From Desulfurobacteriaceae bacterium (GTDB lineage: Bacteria > Aquificota > Aquificia > Desulfurobacteriales > DQVG01): a DNA stretch of 9,987 bases. Position 1 is the first letter of the stretch. The number at the start of each line of letters is the position of its first letter. Below, piece after piece: positions 6,659 through 9,987 of this stretch. The notes beneath the pieces are model-generated. The model was given only the letters and a program-made list of their open reading frames with translations, was not told where the DNA came from and ran no database searches. The translations under genes were made by a program, and so were the position numbers. Where the stretch lies: positions 1 through 9,987 of the forward strand of contig DQVG01000156.1 in assembly GCA_015661865.1 (NCBI GenBank). The letters run 5' to 3'.

Positions 6659-7618
6659 AATATTATCTAGAAGCTCAATGTTTTTTATATTGGTTTCAAA
6701 ACCAGCTGCGTGTTTATGTCCTCCCCCTCCAAATTTTTTAGCTAATTTTGCTACATTAAAAAATAATTTTGATCTTAGAGAAACTTTAAAACCAAAATCC
6801 TTTTCTAAATAAAAGGCCGCAATTTCCACATCTTTTAAACTTCGAGGGTAACTTACAAAACTTTCTGTATCTTCATAGCTTGCCTTATACTTTTTTAAAT
6901 CTTCAAGAAGAATATAAGTTCTTGAAAATTTAATATCTTCCCAAACTTTTATTCTAGATAAAGCTAATTTTAGTAATTTTAGTTTTCTAATAGGATTTTG
7001 TTCATATAAATTTGTAAAAATAATTCTAGGATTAATGTTTTTTGAAAGTAAATAAGCTGCTATCTCAAAAGTTCTTTGGGTTACTGTTTCATAAGAAAAT
7101 CCAGCAGTATCAGTGTATATTCCAGTATAAATATTATAAGCAATGTTAGTGTCTATTAAACTGGGATTAATCAAATAAATAACTTCAAATACTAACTCAG
7201 AAGTTGAAGACAAAGGACTTTTAACTAAACTTAAATTTCCAAACTTTTCCCTTTCTTTATGATGATCAATTTCGATTATAAATTTAGCTAAAGGAAGTTT
7301 ACATCCTACTCGTTTTATATCTGCGGTATCTACAACAATAATAGCATCAAAAGTATCTTCTATAGATTCTAAAGATACTATATCCTCTGAATAAGGTAAA
7401 AATTTTAAAAAATAAGGGACTTTATCTTTAAAAGCTATTTTAATATCCTTCTCTTTAAAAAGCTTTCTTAAAAAAATATAAAGCCCAAGTCCACTTCCAA
7501 TAGCATCTCCATCTGGATTTTTATGACCTGTTACTAAAATTTTTTTTGAATTTTTTAAAATCTTTAAAAATTTGTCTACAAAACTTATAATTTCTTTATC
7601 CTTTGTGGGAAGTAACAT
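6620..7618 (-). CDS. DHH/DHHA1 phosphoesterase, NrnA-like (nanoRNase / pAp phosphatase type)
   Basis: Cytoplasmic metal-dependent phosphoesterase of 332 residues, the usual NrnA length. The DHH domain shows GHKNPDGDAIGS (31-42) with H32, D36 and D38, VVDTAD (95-100) with D97, the name-giving DHH (118-120), and TGIYTDTAG (165-173) with D170. Together these supply the two-metal site. The C-terminal DHHA1 domain ends in the glycine-rich GGGGHKHAAGF (297-307), which binds the substrate phosphate. Family members degrade very short RNA or hydrolyse pAp or cyclic-dinucleotide products; the sequence alone does not say which. The start is supported by AAGGAG at 7627-7632, eight bases upstream. This puts the first 34 bases inside the end of ispD, so translation is probably coupled. 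It is the last gene of the minus-strand operon. Confidence 0.9.
   Translation of the reverse strand: MLLPTKDKEIISFVDKFLKILKNSKKILVTGHKNPDGDAIGSGLGLYIFLRKLFKEKDIKIAFKDKVPYFLKFLPYSEDIVSLESIEDTFDAIIVVDTADIKRVGCKLPLAKFIIEIDHHKEREKFGNLSLVKSPLSSTSELVFEVIYLINPSLIDTNIAYNIYTGIYTDTAGFSYETVTQRTFEIAAYLLSKNINPRIIFTNLYEQNPIRKLKLLKLALSRIKVWEDIKFSRTYILLEDLKKYKASYEDTESFVSYPRSLKDVEIAAFYLEKDFGFKVSLRSKLFFNVAKLAKKFGGGGHKHAAGFETNIKNIELLDNILRKEISLSLKIV
6634..6656. repeat. Near-perfect inverted repeat in the convergent gene overlap
   Basis: AAGAAAGAGAAA (6634-6645) runs directly into TTTCTTTTCTT (6646-6656). The arms are complementary apart from one extra G, and the centre is the palindrome AGAAATTTCT. It lies where the two convergent genes overlap, so a shared transcription end is conceivable. 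However, there is almost no G+C and no loop, so it is at best a weak terminator. Confidence 0.35.
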
Positions 7619-8298
7619 TTAAATAACTCCTTTGTTATGATTAAGTCTTCTGCTGTAGTTACTTTTATATTTTTATAATCCCCTTTTAAAATATAAATTT
7701 TTTTTCCAAGTTTTTCTAAAATACTTGCATCATCTGTAACAAATATATTGTTTTTCCTGGCCCACAAGTGGCCTTGATATATTATTTCAAAATAAAAAGT
7801 TTGGGGAGTTTGAGCTAGAATAAGCTTGTTTCTATCTAAAGTTTCTTTTACTAAATGATTGTCTTTTACTTTTATTGTATCTTTTGGAGGAACACCTAAA
7901 ATAACTCCATCTACATTTTTTGTTATTAAAATTTCATAAGATCTTACAAAATCTTCCTTTTTTACTAAAGGTCTAACACAATCATGAATACTTACAATAT
8001 CACATTTGAAATTTTCTTTTATATATCTTAAAGCTAAAAATATGCTTTCTTGTCTTTCTTTACCTCCCGGAATAATTTCAAACTTTGAGATATCTTTGAA
8101 AAAATTACGTAGAATCTGTTTGGCTTTTTCTAAATTTTCTTTAGGAAAGGTAAGGATTATTTTATCAACAATTCCAATTTTTAATATTTCTTCAAGGGGA
8201 TATAAAAAAATTTCCTTACCAAAAAGTTTAACAAATTGCTTTTTTTGACCAAATCTTTTGCCTTGACCTGCACAAGGTAAAATTACAAAAAATTTCAT
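7585..8298 (-). CDS. ispD: 2-C-methyl-D-erythritol 4-phosphate cytidylyltransferase
   Basis: Transfers CMP from CTP to methylerythritol phosphate in the MEP isoprenoid pathway. Counting from the ATG at 8298 it has 237 residues, normal for IspD. Motifs are the CTP loop PCAGQGKRFG (8-17) with R15, a Lys at about 20 in KKQF, PGGKERQES (77-85), HDCVRP (105-110), LDRNKLILAQTPQTF (154-168), VTDDAS (187-192) and NIKVTTAEDL (210-219) with K212. The family usually has PAAG and HDAARP, so Cys replaces Ala at two active-site positions. A TTG five codons upstream (8313) could also serve as start. I prefer the ATG because it overlaps the preceding small gene as ATGA and has an AGG six bases upstream. The end overlaps the DHH gene by 34 bases. 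No ispF is fused or adjacent. Confidence 0.9.
   Translation of the reverse strand: MKFFVILPCAGQGKRFGQKKQFVKLFGKEIFLYPLEEILKIGIVDKIILTFPKENLEKAKQILRNFFKDISKFEIIPGGKERQESIFLALRYIKENFKCDIVSIHDCVRPLVKKEDFVRSYEILITKNVDGVILGVPPKDTIKVKDNHLVKETLDRNKLILAQTPQTFYFEIIYQGHLWARKNNIFVTDDASILEKLGKKIYILKGDYKNIKVTTAEDLIITKELFKCYFPQRIKKL
7627..7632 (-). promoter_or_regulatory. Ribosome binding site of the DHH phosphoesterase
   Basis: AAGGAG on the minus strand lies eight bases before the ATG at 7618, inside the ispD coding region. It fixes the start of the phosphoesterase and shows that the 34-base overlap with ispD is genuine. Confidence 0.75.
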
Positions 8299-8420
8299 CC
8301 TAAACCTATACAACTAAAACAAATTTTTTTTGCATAATTGTAAATAAAAATATGTTCCTTTAAATACAAGCCTATTATAATAAAACAAATAGCTAAGATA
8401 ATTTTCCATTTTTTTCTCAT
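8295..8420 (-). CDS. 41-residue single-pass membrane peptide with C-terminal CxxC (CD1871A-like)
   Basis: A short reading frame fills what would otherwise be a gap between the aminotransferase and ispD. It begins MRKKWKIILAICFIIIGLYL, a basic start followed by one hydrophobic helix (about 7-20). It ends KICFSCIGLG, placing a CxxC just before the C-terminus. Its ATG follows the aminotransferase stop after one base, and its TGA overlaps the ispD ATG as ATGA, so it is translated in step with both. A good Shine-Dalgarno is lacking, which fits coupling. The basic start, single helix, about 40-residue length and terminal C-x-x-C-I-G-(I/L)-G resemble the small 'CD1871A family CXXC motif-containing' proteins as I remember them. 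The role of that family is unknown. A metal, Fe-S or redox role for the cysteines is inference. Confidence 0.72.
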   Translation of the reverse strand: MRKKWKIILAICFIIIGLYLKEHIFIYNYAKKICFSCIGLG

Positions 8421-8421
8421 T

Positions 8422-9753
8422 TTATTCTGTTACCAAGTTCAATCTAAATTTTTCAAAAGCTCTTTTTATGCCTCTAACAGCTTGGCGAATTCTATGTTCA
8501 TTTTCAACTAAGGCAAGTCTAACGTAACCTTCTCCATACTCTCCAAAACCTATACCAGGAGCCATAGCTACTTTTCCTTCCAAAAGCATATACTTTGCAA
8601 ATAAAACTGAAGGTGAGTAGTAAAATTTATACATAGGTAAAGATTTATTTTTTATTTTTAAAGTTTCTGGAGAGTATTTTTCTAAAAAAGATTTATATTT
8701 TTCTGGATTTTTCAATATATTTTCAAAATAATTCATAAAAATTTCAGGGATTTTAGCCCAAATGAACATAGAAGCTTTTGGCTTAACAACATCCCAACCT
8801 ATTCTTTTTAAGCCATTATATAAAGTATCTCTTCTTTTTTCATAAGTCCTTCTAATTTCTTCTACACAATCTTGAGGACCTTTTAAGGCAACAATAGCTG
8901 CTATTTGAATAGGTTGGAAAGTCCCATAATCTAGATAACTTTTTATTTTATAAAGAGCAGAAATTATTTTTTCGTTTCCACTACAAAATCCTACTCTCCA
9001 ACCTGCCATAGAATAACTTTTTGATAAAGTGTAAAATTCTACAGCAACATCTTTTGCTCCTTCTACTTGAAAAATAGAAGGAGCTTTATATCCGTCAAAA
9101 GTTATATCTGCATAAGCTAGATCATTTATGATAATTACGTTATTTTCTTTTGCAAATTTAACAAGCTCCTTATAAAAATCTAAGGTAACAACGCTAGTCG
9201 TAGGATTGTGCGGAAAATTAACTAAAATTAGTTTTGGCTTGGGCCAGGTTTCAGTATAAGCTTTTATAATAGCCTTAAAATATAATTCCTCATCCACAAA
9301 ACCATCTTCTTTTAAAACGACAGGAACACTTCTTACATCTCCGCCCGCAATAATTACCGAGTAAGCATGAATAGGATAGCAAGGATTTGGAACAATAGCT
9401 ACATCTCCGGGGGAGATAAGAGTTAACATTAAATGAGCGATACCTTCTTTTGATCCAATAGTCATGATAATTTCTTTTTCTGGATCTAGATATACGTCAT
9501 ATTTTCTTTGATACCATAAAGATAAAGCTTCTCTTAATCTAAAAAGTCCTTTGGTAAGGGAATATCTATGATTTCTTGGATTTCGAGCTGCTTCACATAA
9601 TTTATCTACAATATGTTTAGGGGTAGGAATATCGGGATTTCCCATACCTAAGTCTACGATATCTTCTCCCGACCTTCTTAGTTTCATCTTTAGCTCATTT
9701 ACTTCTGCAAAAACATAAGGCGGAAGTCTATCTATCCTCGCAAATTTAAACAT
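8422..9753 (-). CDS. Fold-type I PLP aminotransferase, AlaC-like (alanine/LL-diaminopimelate transaminase group)
   Basis: Cytoplasmic PLP enzyme of 443 residues. It opens with [10 protein letters not shown] (7-16), typical of E. coli AlaC and relatives, then [10 protein letters not shown] (36-45), Y64 in HRYS, GSKEG (100-104), the cofactor-binding N183 in HNPTTS, NDLAYAD (210-216) with D211 and Y214, and the Schiff-base lysine K245 in [14 protein letters not shown] (R253). The carboxylate-binding R412 is in YVRLALVEN. All key residues are present, so it should be active. Transamination of alanine or a related amino acid is likely, with the exact substrate open. About 40 residues (roughly 338-380) are inserted relative to AlaC before the [16 protein letters not shown] segment. 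The start has AAGGAG at 9760-9765, six bases upstream. It is first in the minus-strand operon with the small CxxC gene, ispD and the DHH gene. Confidence 0.88.
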   Translation of the reverse strand: MFKFARIDRLPPYVFAEVNELKMKLRRSGEDIVDLGMGNPDIPTPKHIVDKLCEAARNPRNHRYSLTKGLFRLREALSLWYQRKYDVYLDPEKEIIMTIGSKEGIAHLMLTLISPGDVAIVPNPCYPIHAYSVIIAGGDVRSVPVVLKEDGFVDEELYFKAIIKAYTETWPKPKLILVNFPHNPTTSVVTLDFYKELVKFAKENNVIIINDLAYADITFDGYKAPSIFQVEGAKDVAVEFYTLSKSYSMAGWRVGFCSGNEKIISALYKIKSYLDYGTFQPIQIAAIVALKGPQDCVEEIRRTYEKRRDTLYNGLKRIGWDVVKPKASMFIWAKIPEIFMNYFENILKNPEKYKSFLEKYSPETLKIKNKSLPMYKFYYSPSVLFAKYMLLEGKVAMAPGIGFGEYGEGYVRLALVENEHRIRQAVRGIKRAFEKFRLNLVTE

Positions 9754-9867
9754 TTTAAACTCCTTTTAAAAAGAGCTTTTTATCAAAAATGAAGTGTAAG
9801 ATAGTATATCAGAATCTAATAAAAAATAGTATTAAAATTTTATCTTAAAAAATTTGGAGGATATAAA
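9754..9867. promoter_or_regulatory. Divergent intergenic region between the aminotransferase and purH
   Basis: These 114 bases separate two divergent starts, so both promoters should lie here. The purH side has a strong ribosome site, GGAGG at 9856-9860, seven bases before its ATG. Its promoter is unclear: TAGTAT-like and TAAAAT-like boxes occur at about 9817-9840 without a fitting -35. No purine riboswitch-like structure or clear operator was found. Confidence 0.5.
9803..9811 (-). promoter_or_regulatory. Possible extended -10 promoter for the aminotransferase operon
   Basis: TGATATACT on the minus strand matches an extended -10 element (TGn followed by TATACT). It lies about 50 bases before the ATG at 9753, giving a start near 9796 and a leader of about 43 bases. 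No convincing -35 hexamer is seen, which is tolerated when the TGn extension is present. Confidence 0.42.
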
Positions 9868-9987
9868 ATGGAAAAATATGCTTTAATTTCTATAAGTGAT
9901 AAAGAAAATATTCTTCCCTTTGCAAAAAAATTAGTTTCTTTGGGATATAAAATAATTTCAACCGGAGGAACTTATAGATTACTAAAG
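9868..9987 (+). CDS. purH: Bifunctional AICAR formyltransferase / IMP cyclohydrolase, N-terminal 40 residues only
   Basis: The frame runs from ATG 9868 off the right edge. It begins [20 protein letters not shown] and continues to [12 protein letters not shown]. This is the start of the MGS-like IMP cyclohydrolase domain of PurH, whose family signature is ALISVSDK at the N-terminus followed by a STGGT phosphate-binding turn. PurH carries out the last two steps of purine synthesis, from AICAR to IMP. Methylglyoxal synthase and the CarB C-terminal domain share the fold, but the SDK opening at the very N-terminus points to PurH. The formyltransferase domain is outside the window, so completeness cannot be judged. 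Confidence 0.88.
   Translation, partial: MEKYALISISDKENILPFAKKLVSLGYKIISTGGTYRLLK

Noticed and set aside
6615..6812. 65-residue + strand frame at the end of the DHH gene
   Set aside because: It lies opposite the conserved GGGGHKHAAGF end of the phosphoesterase; its CPPPPN stretch is the reverse of the glycine run.
8006..8248. 80-residue + strand frame opposite ispD
   Set aside because: Antisense shadow of ispD without its own ribosome site or recognisable motif.

Overview
This is an AT-rich window (roughly 30% G+C by eye) with densely packed, often overlapping genes whose proteins are rich in Lys, Glu and Ile. Such composition would suit a low-GC, possibly thermophilic bacterium, for example of the Thermodesulfobacterium type. 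That placement is an impression from composition and gene style only, because no marker gene here fixes the taxon. The genome makes isoprenoids by the MEP pathway (ispD) and aromatics by the shikimate pathway (aroK).

Left part (1-5393, + strand) is one compact run of six genes with no gap between neighbours. They are the end of a GGDEF (diguanylate cyclase type) protein, shikimate kinase (aroK), a large dynamin-like GTPase, a two-membrane-segment K+ channel with a cytoplasmic RCK module, an OmpR-type response regulator without an adjacent kinase, and a DUF523/TudS-like putative Fe-S desulfidase. The overlaps (11, 4, 0, 23 and 11 bases) argue for a single transcript. The trio GTPase, K+ channel and response regulator is the most intriguing assembly in the window.

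Middle (5397-6184): a tRNA-Lys(CTT) gene on the minus strand converges on this operon, ending three bases from the last stop codon, and it has a good promoter. Upstream of it is about 700 bases with no intact gene. Inside are decayed protein-like reading frames on the + strand, interrupted by stops and a frameshift, that I do not recognise.

Right part (6185-9753): an unrecognised membrane protein on the + strand overlaps tail-to-tail with a minus-strand operon. In transcription order that operon holds an AlaC-like aminotransferase, a previously untracked 41-residue membrane peptide ending in a CxxC motif, ispD, and a DHH/DHHA1 phosphoesterase of the NrnA type. All are coupled by overlaps or 1-base gaps.

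The window closes (9868-9987) with the divergent start of purH. The 114-base gap between purH and the aminotransferase must carry the promoters of both.
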